A DNA stretch of 16,120 nt from Actinomycetota bacterium (GCA_009702945.1 WLGZ01000005.1:1-16120), one strand, 5' to 3'; shown: positions 7,227 through 14,733, counted from the first letter of the stretch. Numbers and translations: made by a program. The notes: generated by a model not told the origin, from the letters alone.

Positions 7227-7688
7227 TTAGAACGGAGGTTCGTCTCCTGCAGGCGCTGGTGCTGCCCAAGGATCTTCAGATGGTGCTGCTGCTCCGCCGC
7301 CGTTGTAACCGCTGTCCGTACGTGCAACACGATTAACTTTTGCAGTGGCGTTACGTAGAGCTGGACCGACGTCATCGACATCCATTTCAACTACGGTGCG
7401 CTTTTCGCCTTCCTTAGTTTCATATGAACGTTGCTTCAAGCGGCCAGTAACGATAACGCGAGTTCCCTTTGTTAGGGATTCGGCTACGTTCTCGGCATAT
7501 TGACGCCAGACGCTGCAACGCAAAAACAGAGTGTCTCCGTCTTTCCATTCATTGGTCGCCTTGTCGAGCATTCGAGTTGTTGAAGCAACTGTGAATGATG
7601 CGACAGCTTGGCCATTTGGAGTAAAGCGCAGTTCTGGGTCACCGGTTAGGTTTCCAATAACTGTTACTACTACGTCTCCTTGTGCCAT
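7227..7688 (-). CDS. ssb: Single-stranded DNA-binding protein
   Basis: A 153-residue SSB that coats single-stranded DNA in replication, recombination and repair. Residues 1-110 form the OB fold (VIGNLTGDPELRFTPNGQ, then FLRCSVWRQYAENVAESLTK and GRLKQRSYETKEG). A Gly/Ala/Pro-rich linker follows, much shorter than in E. coli SSB or Streptomyces SsbA. The tail ends GDEPPF, the conserved acidic tip that recruits partner proteins. The gene starts 5 bases after the rpsF stop with only a weak ribosome site, so coupling is likely. A 75-bp gap to rpsR contains only small inverted repeats. Confidence 0.97.
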   Translation of the reverse strand: MAQGDVVVTVIGNLTGDPELRFTPNGQAVASFTVASTTRMLDKATNEWKDGDTLFLRCSVWRQYAENVAESLTKGTRVIVTGRLKQRSYETKEGEKRTVVEMDVDDVGPALRNATAKVNRVARTDSGYNGGGAAAPSEDPWAAPAPAGDEPPF

Positions 7689-7693
7689 GACTA

Positions 7694-7984
7694 CTACTTC
7701 ACGTCGAGACGCATGACTTTAGTGCGAAGCACTGATTCATTAAGTCCCAACTGACGATCGAGTTCGGCAACTGCTGCTGGTGAGCAATTGATGTCTAGCA
7801 GGGCGTAGATACCTTCACCCTTTTTATTGATTTCGTAAGCCAAACGGCGACGACCCCAGATATCGACTTTGCCAACTGTGCCGCCATCGGTCTTGACTAC
7901 GTTAAGAAACGCATCAAGTGATGGTGCAACTGTTCGCTCTTCGAGCTCGGGATCGAGAATTACTACAACTTCGTAGTGACGCAT
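7694..7984 (-). CDS. rpsF: 30S ribosomal protein S6
   Basis: A 96-residue small-subunit protein that heterodimerises with S18. It begins MRHYEVVVILDPELEE and contains VDIWGRRRLAYEINKKGEGIYALLD, both characteristic, and ends at VMRLDVK. The reading frame is open 20 codons further upstream (to 8044), but the start at 7984 is chosen because AGGAGG lies at 7996-8001 on the opposite sense and because S6 proteins begin MRxYE. The extra codons belong to the structured leader. First gene of the operon rpsF-ssb-rpsR-rplI, an order shared with most Actinobacteria. Confidence 0.98.
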   Translation of the reverse strand: MRHYEVVVILDPELEERTVAPSLDAFLNVVKTDGGTVGKVDIWGRRRLAYEINKKGEGIYALLDINCSPAAVAELDRQLGLNESVLRTKVMRLDVK

Positions 7985-8046
7985 ACTGATACCCACCTCC
8001 TGTGGACTAATCGGCCACGGTCTTTCCGTGGCAGGAGGGATCAAGA
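7985..8046 (-). ncRNA. S6:S18-type ribosomal protein leader of rpsF
   Basis: Read on the - strand, CCTCCTG (8038-8032) can pair with CAGGAGG (8002-7996), which contains the rpsF Shine-Dalgarno. Inside lies a hairpin of CCACGG and CCGTGG (about 8031-8014) with a five-base loop, followed by an unpaired stretch starting CCGA. A helix enclosing a hairpin, with a CCG-containing bulge beside it and the ribosome site in the outer stem, is the arrangement described for the S6:S18-binding element. Excess S6:S18 would hold the stem closed and repress the operon. Pairings are seen; the function is by family. Confidence 0.72.
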
Positions 8047-8168
8047 ACCTTTAGTCTAGGGCATTTTTGCTGGCCCAAAAAACCTTGTGCACAGGGCCGG
8101 CTGGGGTAAAACTGGAGTTTAGATTGGGCGGGAAAGCCAGGCTTGAACCTGCCAAGTACCCTTAATTC
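8045..8168. other. Divergent promoter region between rpsF and nfo
   Basis: No gene here. Besides the rpsF promoter there is TGTGCACA (8086-8093), an 8-bp palindrome flanked by GGCCC (8072-8076) and GGGCC (8094-8098). This could be a regulator site or a weak DnaA-like box. Rightward, TTGTGC (8085-8090) and TAAAAC (8107-8112) are 16 bases apart and might serve nfo, but I cannot choose between this and other weak boxes. Confidence 0.35.
8053..8081 (-). promoter_or_regulatory. Putative promoter of the rpsF operon
   Basis: On the - strand TTTTTG (8081-8076) and TAGACT (8058-8053) are 17 bases apart. A start near 8046 would place the whole S6:S18-type leader in the transcript. The -10 fits the actinobacterial TAnnnT form; the -35 is weak. 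Confidence 0.4.
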
Positions 8169-8948
8169 ATGGGAAATCTAGCAATTGGGTCGCATGTTGG
8201 GGGCGATGATCCCATCGCCAAAGCCAAGGAGCTGGGGTTAGACCATATTCAGATCTTTTTGGCAGATCCTCAGGGATGGAAAGGCTCGATTTTTCCCCAT
8301 ACTGACGGAGCCGAGGGGCTAAAGGCCAGTTCAGAAGCAGCAGGTATCGGTATCTACGTTCACGCCAGATACATCATTAATGTCGCTACTACTAATAACA
8401 AGGTGCGAATCCCAAGTCGCAAGTTACTTCAAACCGATGTTGACGCAGCTGCAGCAGTTGGCGCCAAAGCTGTAATCGTTCACGGTGGTCATGTAACTGA
8501 TGGCGATGACCCACAGGCTGGAATTGATAACTGGGTTAAAGCCTTAGCTCAATTAGATATGAAAGTTCCGGTACTTATTGAAAACACCGCCGGTGGTAAA
8601 AACTCCATGGCTCGACGACTGGAATCCATCAAGGGTCTTTGGGGCGCTGTTGGTGATACTGGCGTTGGATTCTGTTTAGACACTTGTCATGCCCACGCAG
8701 GTGGAATCGACATGGGGCAACTTGCTGACACGATTTTGGGAATCACTGGGCGCATTGACTTGATTCATTGCAACGACAGTCGTGATTCGTTTGATTCCGG
8801 CGCTGACCGACATGCAAATCTTGGCGAGGGTTCCATTGGTATGGACAACATAATCAATTGCCTAAAAACTGCAAAGGCTCCGATCGTTTTAGAAACTCCA
8901 TTTGAAGGTGTGGCAGCCGATTTAGAACTCTTGCGCACGTCGCTGTAA
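8169..8948 (+). CDS. nfo: Endonuclease IV (AP endonuclease)
   Basis: A 259-residue TIM-barrel nuclease of base-excision repair that cuts 5' to abasic sites and cleans blocked 3' ends. All nine zinc ligands of E. coli endonuclease IV have counterparts: H65 (VHARY), H105 (VHGGH), E138 (IENTAG), D171 and H174 (CLDTCHAHAGG), H200 (DLIHCNDS), D213 and H215 (DRHANLGEG) and E242 (LETP). A trinuclear site, and activity, are therefore expected. It is somewhat shorter than the roughly 285 residues of E. coli Nfo, with the deletions in loops. The ATG at 8169 has no visible ribosome site, so translation may be leaderless or weakly initiated. It is divergent from rpsF and 45 bases upstream of the FemX-like gene. 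Confidence 0.96.
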   Translation: MGNLAIGSHVGGDDPIAKAKELGLDHIQIFLADPQGWKGSIFPHTDGAEGLKASSEAAGIGIYVHARYIINVATTNNKVRIPSRKLLQTDVDAAAAVGAKAVIVHGGHVTDGDDPQAGIDNWVKALAQLDMKVPVLIENTAGGKNSMARRLESIKGLWGAVGDTGVGFCLDTCHAHAGGIDMGQLADTILGITGRIDLIHCNDSRDSFDSGADRHANLGEGSIGMDNIINCLKTAKAPIVLETPFEGVAADLELLRTSL

Positions 8949-8993
8949 ATCTAAATCCCGTTAGACACCCATAACTCTAGGTAGATTGAATAC

Positions 8994-10115
8994 GTGCAGG
9001 TTCGCCAAATAAGTTCCGAGAAGCACCTGTCTTACATCGCAGGTCGTTCTTCCGTGTCTTTTTTGCAAACACCAGCCTGGGGTAAAACTAAAGCTGGCTG
9101 GACATCGCAATCATTGGGTTGGTTTGCTGGTGATGAGCTTGTTGGCGCTGGATTAATTCTGTTGCGCAAAGTTCCCAAAGTAGAAAAGTATCTTGCGTAT
9201 CTTCCCGAAGGCCCAGATCTAAATTGGGCAAACAGTATTGATGTCGAACGAGCGCTTAAAGCGTTGGTAGTTTTTGCCAAAGATCGTGGCGTCTTTCAAA
9301 TCAAGATGGGTCCACATACTTGGGTTCGACGTTGGCACGCCGAAACTTTGAAGTCTGTCATCGCAGACGAGAGTTCAAAAGTAATTGGCGAAGTTGGACC
9401 TGACGAAGTAAATCAATCAGGTATTGCATTACTAAGTCAGTTGAAGGCAATGGGTTGGAAGCAACGTAAAGCCGAAGCTTCGGGGTTTGGTGATTACCAA
9501 CCTCGTTATGTTTTCCAAATTGATTTGGCCGGAAAAACTGAAGAACAAATATTTGAGGGATTTAATCAGCAGTGGCGACGAAACATTCGTAAAGCTGAAA
9601 AAGAAGGTGTCACAGTTCGCCAAGGCACTATTTCAGATTTAGAGATTTTCCATACTTGCTATTTAGAAACTGCTAAACGTGACCACTTCACACCGCGGTC
9701 ACTTTCATATTTTCAAACTATGTGGACTGCAATGCGCGAAGAATCCATTGAGCGAATTGCATTGATCATTGCTTCGCATCCAGATCATGATGGTGCTATT
9801 GCTGCAACGACTATGACTCGAGTGGGAAATCACTCTTGGTATTCATACGGTGCTTCGACAACTGCAGCCAGAGATTTGCGCCCAAGTAATGCCGTGCAAT
9901 GGGAAATGATCAAGATTGCACTCAGTGAGGGTGCAGCCATTTATGACATGCGCGGAATCTCGGACACCCTGGATTCCAACAATCATTTATTCGGATTAAT
10001 TCAATTCAAGCTCGGAACTGGCGGGTACGCGCAAGAATATGTGGGTGAATGGGATTATGTACTTTCGCCACTCTGGGCCAAAGCTTTTGATGCCTACATG
10101 TCTAGGCGGAGATAA
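8994..10115 (+). CDS. FemABX-family peptidoglycan bridge aminoacyltransferase
   Basis: A 373-residue protein of the FemA/FemB/FemX (MurM) family, which transfers amino acids from aminoacyl-tRNA onto the lysine or equivalent of the peptidoglycan stem. Two GNAT-like subdomains are visible. The first opens with SFLQTPAWGKTK and contains KVPKVEKYLAYLPEGP. The second has WRRNIRKAEKEGV (from about 194), the IYDMRGI strand and the C-terminal FGLIQFKLGTGG and EYVGEWDYVL segments typical of the family. There is no membrane helix. The tRNA and amino acid specificity cannot be read from sequence. The start is GTG; TAGATT at 8982-8987 would place a transcription start on that codon, so the message may be leaderless (inference). 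The racemase-like gene follows after 3 bases, so the two are almost certainly co-expressed. Confidence 0.9.
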   Translation: MQVRQISSEKHLSYIAGRSSVSFLQTPAWGKTKAGWTSQSLGWFAGDELVGAGLILLRKVPKVEKYLAYLPEGPDLNWANSIDVERALKALVVFAKDRGVFQIKMGPHTWVRRWHAETLKSVIADESSKVIGEVGPDEVNQSGIALLSQLKAMGWKQRKAEASGFGDYQPRYVFQIDLAGKTEEQIFEGFNQQWRRNIRKAEKEGVTVRQGTISDLEIFHTCYLETAKRDHFTPRSLSYFQTMWTAMREESIERIALIIASHPDHDGAIAATTMTRVGNHSWYSYGASTTAARDLRPSNAVQWEMIKIALSEGAAIYDMRGISDTLDSNNHLFGLIQFKLGTGGYAQEYVGEWDYVLSPLWAKAFDAYMSRRR

Positions 10116-10118
10116 CGC

Positions 10119-11261
10119 ATGACATTTTCATTAAACGTAAATGCTACGAAGTTTCGGGGCCATCTGGTTTCGGTAATGAACACTTATGCCACAGCCGGCG
10201 CGGAACTTGTTCCAGTCATCAAAGGCAATGGTTATGGTTTCGGTCGAGGTTTACTTGCCAGTGAAGCTGCTCGCTTGGGTTCTAATCGGATTGCAATTGG
10301 TACGGTCTGGGAGTTGGGACAATCACTTGCTGACTTTGCAGGTGAAATTCTAGTTCTTGAGCCATTCAACTCAGGCGATACTTCCGCAGTTGCCCAATGG
10401 CGAACGCACCTAGAACATAATGCGGATCGAATCATTGTGACCGTAAGCAACGTTGACTTAGCCGCTGTGAGATCTGCTGGCGCGAAGAACATTTATCTTG
10501 AAGGTAAAACTTCACTTTCACGTTTTGGAATTCTGCACCATGACATGCAATCGATTGCAAACTTTAGTGACTTAAATGTTTTGGGCCTCTCGCTTCACTT
10601 ACCAATAGTTCAACCTGCTACCAAAGTTGATGCCACGATAGAAATTTCTTCGGCTTTTAATGGCGCCACGCTTTCGAAAAGTATGACTGAGACCTGGAAC
10701 TGGATTGTTTTATACCAAGAGTTAGCTACCAAATTTTCGCTACCAAAACACCTGAGCCTGTCTCATGTAACTGATGATCAAGTTAAGTCTCTAAAGAAGA
10801 TGATGCAGAGCTACAACTTTGATCTAGCGATAGAAGTACGAGTTGGAACTAAATTGTGGCTTGGTGAACCAAGTGCCTTACAAGCAGTTGGAACCGTTTT
10901 GCTGATTCACGAGATTACCCATAAGCAAACTGTTGGTTACCAACAAACTGAAACTGGTAACAATAAGCGTTTAGTAATTGTCAGCGGTGGCACGGCACAT
11001 GGGGTTGCAATGGCTGCGCCAACAAATGCCAGCTCGCTGCGCAAAAAAGGTGTTGCGATTGCTGAAGGTTTCTCGCAAGCAATCGGCAAAGTCCGATCAC
11101 CATTTAGTTACAACGGAAAGAACTTAGATTTTGTTGAACCACCGCATATGCAAGTTTCGATGCTTTGGAGTAACGACATGACAATTTCCGTTGGAGATAG
11201 TTTGAATTGCAATGTTCGAAACACCACATCAAATTTTGATAGCGTTCTAGGGCTTGATTAA
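10119..11261 (+). CDS. Alanine-racemase-fold PLP protein lacking the canonical catalytic tyrosine
   Basis: 380 residues. The N-terminal barrel keeps the PLP site of alanine racemase: Lys 35 and Tyr 39 in VPVIKGNGYGFG, Arg 135 in SRFG, His 160 in LHLPI and Arg 241 in RVGTKLWLG. In the C-terminal domain the GYADG motif, whose tyrosine is the second racemisation base, is replaced by GGTAHG (Thr 292), and the substrate-site segment reads EPPHMQVSM. PLP binding is therefore expected, but normal alanine racemisation is doubtful. My recollection is that this GGTAHG form recurs in Actinobacteria and is usually annotated alanine racemase. It starts 3 bases after the FemX-like gene, which suggests a shared role in peptidoglycan side-chain modification (inference). 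It converges on ponA with only 7 bases between stops and no terminator. Confidence 0.8.
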   Translation: MTFSLNVNATKFRGHLVSVMNTYATAGAELVPVIKGNGYGFGRGLLASEAARLGSNRIAIGTVWELGQSLADFAGEILVLEPFNSGDTSAVAQWRTHLEHNADRIIVTVSNVDLAAVRSAGAKNIYLEGKTSLSRFGILHHDMQSIANFSDLNVLGLSLHLPIVQPATKVDATIEISSAFNGATLSKSMTETWNWIVLYQELATKFSLPKHLSLSHVTDDQVKSLKKMMQSYNFDLAIEVRVGTKLWLGEPSALQAVGTVLLIHEITHKQTVGYQQTETGNNKRLVIVSGGTAHGVAMAAPTNASSLRKKGVAIAEGFSQAIGKVRSPFSYNGKNLDFVEPPHMQVSMLWSNDMTISVGDSLNCNVRNTTSNFDSVLGLD

Positions 11262-11268
11262 AACCCAA

Positions 11269-13443
11269 CTACGGTAAGACGTTAACTACCTTTAACGTAA
11301 CTGTGCTTCCAGAATTGACGACTGTCGTACTTGCTGGCAATTGATCAACAACATAAAGCTGCGAAGTTGATACCGCTCCTGGTTGTAATTCCAAGACCAC
11401 AGACAGACCCAAGCCTTGTAATACTGCGGTTGCATCTGCCACTTTCGCCCGACGAACATCAGGCACGGTAACTGCTACTACTGGAGCTGCCGGATCTACT
11501 GGCGCGATTGTAGGAACCGCAGATGCTGATGGGCTATCCGTTGGGTTAGCTCCATTTGGCTGACCAGAAGGAAGTTCCGCAAATTTCTGCACTGGTAAAT
11601 CTTTCAATGCGCCCTTCATGTATGCAGTGAAAATTCGAGCAGGGTAAGAGCCGCCGGTAACTGAACGCATGCCTCCAGTTCCTGACAATGTCATTGGCTG
11701 ACCATCTGGACCATCTTTTACAAACATCACTGCCGTTGCTAGCTCGGGTGTGTAACCAGCAAATAACGCGGACTTGTTGTCGTTGGTTGTTCCAGTCTTG
11801 CCAGCTACTGGACGACCTAGTGCCTTAGCAGCTTTACCAGTTCCAACTTCAACAACTTTTTGAAGTGCGTAGTTAACCGTGTCGGCAATGTCAGTACTGA
11901 AAGCTTGGACTGGTTTTGGATTTAGCTTGTAAAGAATTTCGCCCGAGCCAGTTGTGATTGATCCAATGTATGAAGGTGCAACCTGTAAACCGCGGGAAGC
12001 AAAAGTTGCATATGCAGCTGCAATGTCAACAACATGCGGACTCGTTGTACCGAGTGTGAAAGCTAAGTTAGGTTCCATGCCAACAGCGTCGGCAGGAATT
12101 CCGGCGCGCTTCGCTGCATTAAAAACAGTTTCCAAACCAACTGTGTTTGCTAGCTCTACGTAGGCAGAGTTAACCGAGTCCTGAGTTGCTTTCAACATCG
12201 TGATGCGATCACCAAATGATTTGTCACCGTAGTTAATAACTTCGTAGGTACCCACCATGGTTTTGTTCTTGCCGCTAAAGGTTGTGGCTAGGGTTACGTC
12301 ATTTTCTAAACCTGCTGCAAGTGCAAATGGTTTGAAAGTTGATCCGGCCTGACCAATCATTTGTGTTGCATTATTAAATTGATTTTCCAAGTAATCGGCG
12401 CCGCCATACATTGCAACAACTTCGCCGGTCTCGGGACGAACCGAAGCAACTCCAATTCGTAAACCTTCAATGTTTTCAGTTGGTGCTTGTTCATTAACGG
12501 CAGCAATCATGGCATCCTGTGCCACTTTGTTAAACGTTGTAATAACCCGCAGCCCAAGTAAGTTGATTTGATCTTCAGTGATTCCGTTGTCATACATAGT
12601 TTGACGAACTTGTTCAACCAGGTGACCTTGTGGACCACCGAACGCATTTATCTGTTCGTAAGGTTTGATGGCTGGAAAAGTTATTGAACTTCTTTCCTCT
12701 TGCGAGATCCAGCTTTTTTCTACCATGCCATCAAGTACGTAATTCCAACGAGAGGTTAAACCATCTAGGTTTTCTTCTGGCGAAAGTCCATTCGGTGCTT
12801 GCACAATTGCAGCCAGGACAGCTGACTCAGAAACTTCAAGTTGGCTGACACTCTTACCAAAATACTGATTGGCTGCAGTTTCAATTCCGTAAGCACCGCG
12901 GCCAAAGTAAATGGTGTTCAAGTAATCCTGAAGAATTTGATCTTTGCTAACAATGGTTTCAAGTTTGATCGAAAGCACTAGCTCTCGTAACTTTCTAGTG
13001 ATCGTACGTTCCTGAGTTAAATAAGCATTCTTTGCATATTGCTGAGTGATGGTCGATCCGCCACCTGCGCCAGTTGCGCCAATCAAGTTGGTTACTACCG
13101 CGCGCGAGATTCCTCGAATTGAAAACCCGCCGTGCTCATAAAACTCCCGGTCTTCGGCGGCCAACATAGCCTGCTGAGTTTGCACTGGGATTTGATCAAA
13201 TTCCACAGATACTCGGTTAGCTTCCCCAAGTCGACCAAGTTCGGTAACGCCGTCGTCGTAATACAAGATTGTGGTTTGGGCAGTTGAGATTTCGCTGGCT
13301 TGAGGGACTGAGATTAATCGAACTGAGATTGCCAGTGTGATTACTGCAACACCGAATCCCAAAAAAGCCAGAGTTAGGAGTTGCTTTATTGATGGGATGA
13401 AACGCATCAACCCGCGCTTATCTTTGCGGGGATAGTTTGCCAT
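11269..13443 (-). CDS. ponA: Class A penicillin-binding protein (bifunctional glycosyltransferase/transpeptidase) with PASTA domain
   Basis: A 724-residue enzyme that polymerises lipid II and cross-links the strands outside the membrane. A basic cytoplasmic N-terminus precedes a membrane helix (about 22-44). The GT51 domain (about 75-250) has catalytic Glu 97 in AAEDREFYEHGG, then GGGSTITQQ and GRGAYGIETAANQYFGK. The transpeptidase domain (about 330-610) has STFK (Ser 368), SVN (423-425) and KTG (549-551). After a Pro/Ser/Ala linker comes one PASTA domain (about 658-720). This layout matches mycobacterial PonA1. The only visible ribosome-site candidate, GAGGA, is just one or two bases before the ATG at 13443. 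The in-frame ATG at 13407 has none, so coupling to the DUF5318 gene 4 bases upstream probably drives initiation. Confidence 0.97.
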   Translation of the reverse strand: MANYPRKDKRGLMRFIPSIKQLLTLAFLGFGVAVITLAISVRLISVPQASEISTAQTTILYYDDGVTELGRLGEANRVSVEFDQIPVQTQQAMLAAEDREFYEHGGFSIRGISRAVVTNLIGATGAGGGSTITQQYAKNAYLTQERTITRKLRELVLSIKLETIVSKDQILQDYLNTIYFGRGAYGIETAANQYFGKSVSQLEVSESAVLAAIVQAPNGLSPEENLDGLTSRWNYVLDGMVEKSWISQEERSSITFPAIKPYEQINAFGGPQGHLVEQVRQTMYDNGITEDQINLLGLRVITTFNKVAQDAMIAAVNEQAPTENIEGLRIGVASVRPETGEVVAMYGGADYLENQFNNATQMIGQAGSTFKPFALAAGLENDVTLATTFSGKNKTMVGTYEVINYGDKSFGDRITMLKATQDSVNSAYVELANTVGLETVFNAAKRAGIPADAVGMEPNLAFTLGTTSPHVVDIAAAYATFASRGLQVAPSYIGSITTGSGEILYKLNPKPVQAFSTDIADTVNYALQKVVEVGTGKAAKALGRPVAGKTGTTNDNKSALFAGYTPELATAVMFVKDGPDGQPMTLSGTGGMRSVTGGSYPARIFTAYMKGALKDLPVQKFAELPSGQPNGANPTDSPSASAVPTIAPVDPAAPVVAVTVPDVRRAKVADATAVLQGLGLSVVLELQPGAVSTSQLYVVDQLPASTTVVNSGSTVTLKVVNVLP

Positions 13444-13447
13444 TCCT

Positions 13448-13957
13448 CTATTTCAACACATCTCTAGGCTCGCGCGGTGGAGTCCGAGGCGCGCCATCAC
13501 CTAATACATATGACATGTGGAGATGATTCCAGCCACACAACTTGCAAACTTCAACAACATAGACGCGAAAATGTCCATACTCATAGGCTAAAACCTTTAA
13601 TTCGCCTGTGGTTTTAACTCTTCCTGACAAATAGCCAAGATCGTCACCAAAGATATATGTCACATGAACTAGTTCGCTCTTAGCGCACATTGGACACACG
13701 CGTTCGGTCTGTTCACCGTGATGTTTTGCTGCTCGCAATAAATACGGATCAGCGTCGCAAACTTGTTCTCGCAATAATGCATCGTGTTTGATTTGCTCAA
13801 GAACTGCTCGTCGCGCCAGCACATAATCCAAAACATGGCGTGGGCGAACAGGATCGGCAACGTCCTCAGCTGGATATGGGATTGGGCGAGGTGGCTCGGA
13901 ACTGACACCGCCAGCTCGGATGCCCGAGATACTTTGATGCGAACCTGGCCTACTCAC
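13448..13957 (-). CDS. DUF5318 family protein (zinc-ribbon-like)
   Basis: 169 residues, cytoplasmic, no membrane helix. The conserved part starts near residue 40 (HVLDYVLARRAVLEQI) and continues with VCDADPYLLRAAKHHGE, CPMCAKSELVHVTYIFGDDLG, VEVCKLCGWNHLHMSYVLGDG. The two CxxC pairs (CPMC and CKLC) should bind one zinc. It is the counterpart of mycobacterial Rv0049, which also lies directly before ponA1. Its function is unknown; the fixed position suggests a link with PonA expression or activity (inference). The first 40 residues are Pro/Gly/Ser-rich, without counterpart in the mycobacterial protein as I remember it. No other ATG, GTG or TTG is well placed, so the GTG at 13957 with AAGG upstream is kept. 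The stop is 4 bases before the ponA start. Confidence 0.88.
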   Translation of the reverse strand: MSRPGSHQSISGIRAGGVSSEPPRPIPYPAEDVADPVRPRHVLDYVLARRAVLEQIKHDALLREQVCDADPYLLRAAKHHGEQTERVCPMCAKSELVHVTYIFGDDLGYLSGRVKTTGELKVLAYEYGHFRVYVVEVCKLCGWNHLHMSYVLGDGAPRTPPREPRDVLK

Positions 13958-14063
13958 CTGACAACCTTATGGCCGCTGACGAGATAGGGCTTGGGTGAAG
14001 CTGGGCGGATCTGCCGGGAATCCCCGCAATTCCTAGCCAATTGAGGAAATCGGGGTCGCCAAT

Positions 14064-14091
14064 TTGCTCGAGTCCGCCCAGACTGTATCCT
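14064..14091 (+). promoter_or_regulatory. Putative promoter of padR-ino1
   Basis: TTGCTC (14064-14069) and TATCCT (14086-14091) are 16 bases apart, with TG directly before the -10. Transcription would start near 14098, inside the palindrome, so a bound repressor would block it. Other boxes are possible, for example TTGATA at 14106-14111. Confidence 0.4.
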
Positions 14092-14119
14092 TTAGATGTA
14101 TCAGTTTGATACATCTAAA
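14091..14119. promoter_or_regulatory. Perfect palindromic operator, probably for PadR
   Basis: TTTAGATGTATCA and TGATACATCTAAA are exact inverted repeats of 13 bases around a 3-base GTT spacer. PadR-family operators typically contain ATGT and ACAT half-sites, both present here. The site is 30 bases before the padR start and overlaps its likely transcription start, the usual layout for autorepression. The repeat is seen; the protein that binds it is inference. Confidence 0.72.
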
Positions 14120-14148
14120 TATCCTATTTTTCAAGGGTTGGAAGCGCT

Positions 14149-14733
14149 GTGGCCAAAAGATCTGCTGCTTTAGAGCTGGCAATCCTTGGTGTGCTCGCGG
14201 AAACCCCACAGCACGGTTACGAACTTCGCAAGCGTTTGATTTCGGTACTTGGACTTTTCAGCACAATTTCCTACGGCGCTTTGTACCCAGCTCTTAAGTC
14301 ATTAGTTGAACGTGGGCTACTTGTCGAACAAGACGAAGTTGGTACTGGTAAATATCCAAAGCGCGCCCGCATCACCTACGCCTTAACGGAAGCTGGAACT
14401 GCCCACTTCAATGCCATGGTTGCGGACAGCGGACCAGGTGCTTGGGATGACGACACTTTTGCAGTTCGTATGTCGTTGTTTGGACAAACCGATGTAAGTA
14501 CTCGAATTCACATTCTGCAGGGTCGTCGTAGTCGTGTCGAAGACCGATTAGCAAACCTTCAAACAAATTTGTCTAAGGGCCGGGAACGTTTGGACTCTTA
14601 CACATTGGAACTTCAACAACATGGCTTAGATGCACTTGAACGTGAAGTGCGCTGGCTAAATGAACTTATCTCGCGAGAGCAAGGCGCCGCAGGTAGCGGT
14701 AATCCTCAAACCTCGCAAGTAAATAAGAAGTAA
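14149..14733 (+). CDS. PadR family transcriptional regulator
   Basis: 194 residues, dimeric winged-helix DNA-binding protein, cytoplasmic. Residues about 6-85 form the winged helix (LELAILGVLAETPQHGYELRKRL, then STISYGALYPALKSLVERGLL), with the PadR-typical GALYPALKSLVERGL recognition helix. The C-terminal part (about 115-180, VEDRLANLQTNLSKGRERLD and onward) is a long helical, probably coiled-coil dimerisation segment. The start is GTG; the ribosome site is weak (GGAAG close by). ino1 follows after 39 bases on the same strand. PadR next to ino1 is also the mycobacterial arrangement (Rv0047c/Rv0046c). The perfect palindrome before it suggests it represses itself and ino1. Its ligand is unknown. 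Confidence 0.92.
   Translation: MAKRSAALELAILGVLAETPQHGYELRKRLISVLGLFSTISYGALYPALKSLVERGLLVEQDEVGTGKYPKRARITYALTEAGTAHFNAMVADSGPGAWDDDTFAVRMSLFGQTDVSTRIHILQGRRSRVEDRLANLQTNLSKGRERLDSYTLELQQHGLDALEREVRWLNELISREQGAAGSGNPQTSQVNKK

Larger units (their letters stand above)
13958..14148. other. Divergent regulatory region with nested inverted repeats
   Basis: No established gene. CTGGGCGGA (14001-14009) and TCCGCCCAG (14073-14081) are perfect complements. Between them CCCCG/CGGGG (14022-14026, 14051-14055) and TTCCT/AGGAA (14030-14034, 14044-14048) nest, giving one long interrupted stem that could form in RNA from either strand. A 54-codon frame also runs leftward from the ATG at 14114 to a stop at 13950-13952, overlapping the DUF5318 start by 8 bases. 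The palindrome before padR is listed separately. Whether the stretch is a structured leader, a small gene or both is open. Confidence 0.5.

Noticed and set aside
7985..8044. Twenty-codon N-terminal extension of rpsF from the upstream open frame
   Set aside because: S6 begins MRxYE, AGGAGG precedes the ATG at 7984, and the extra codons coincide with the paired leader.
13669..13908. 79-codon frame on the - strand within DUF5318
   Set aside because: It is a shifted frame of the conserved DUF5318 gene, without ribosome site or domain.
14064..14297. 77-codon + strand frame overlapping the padR start
   Set aside because: It overlaps the promoter, the palindrome and the clear PadR N-terminus in another frame.
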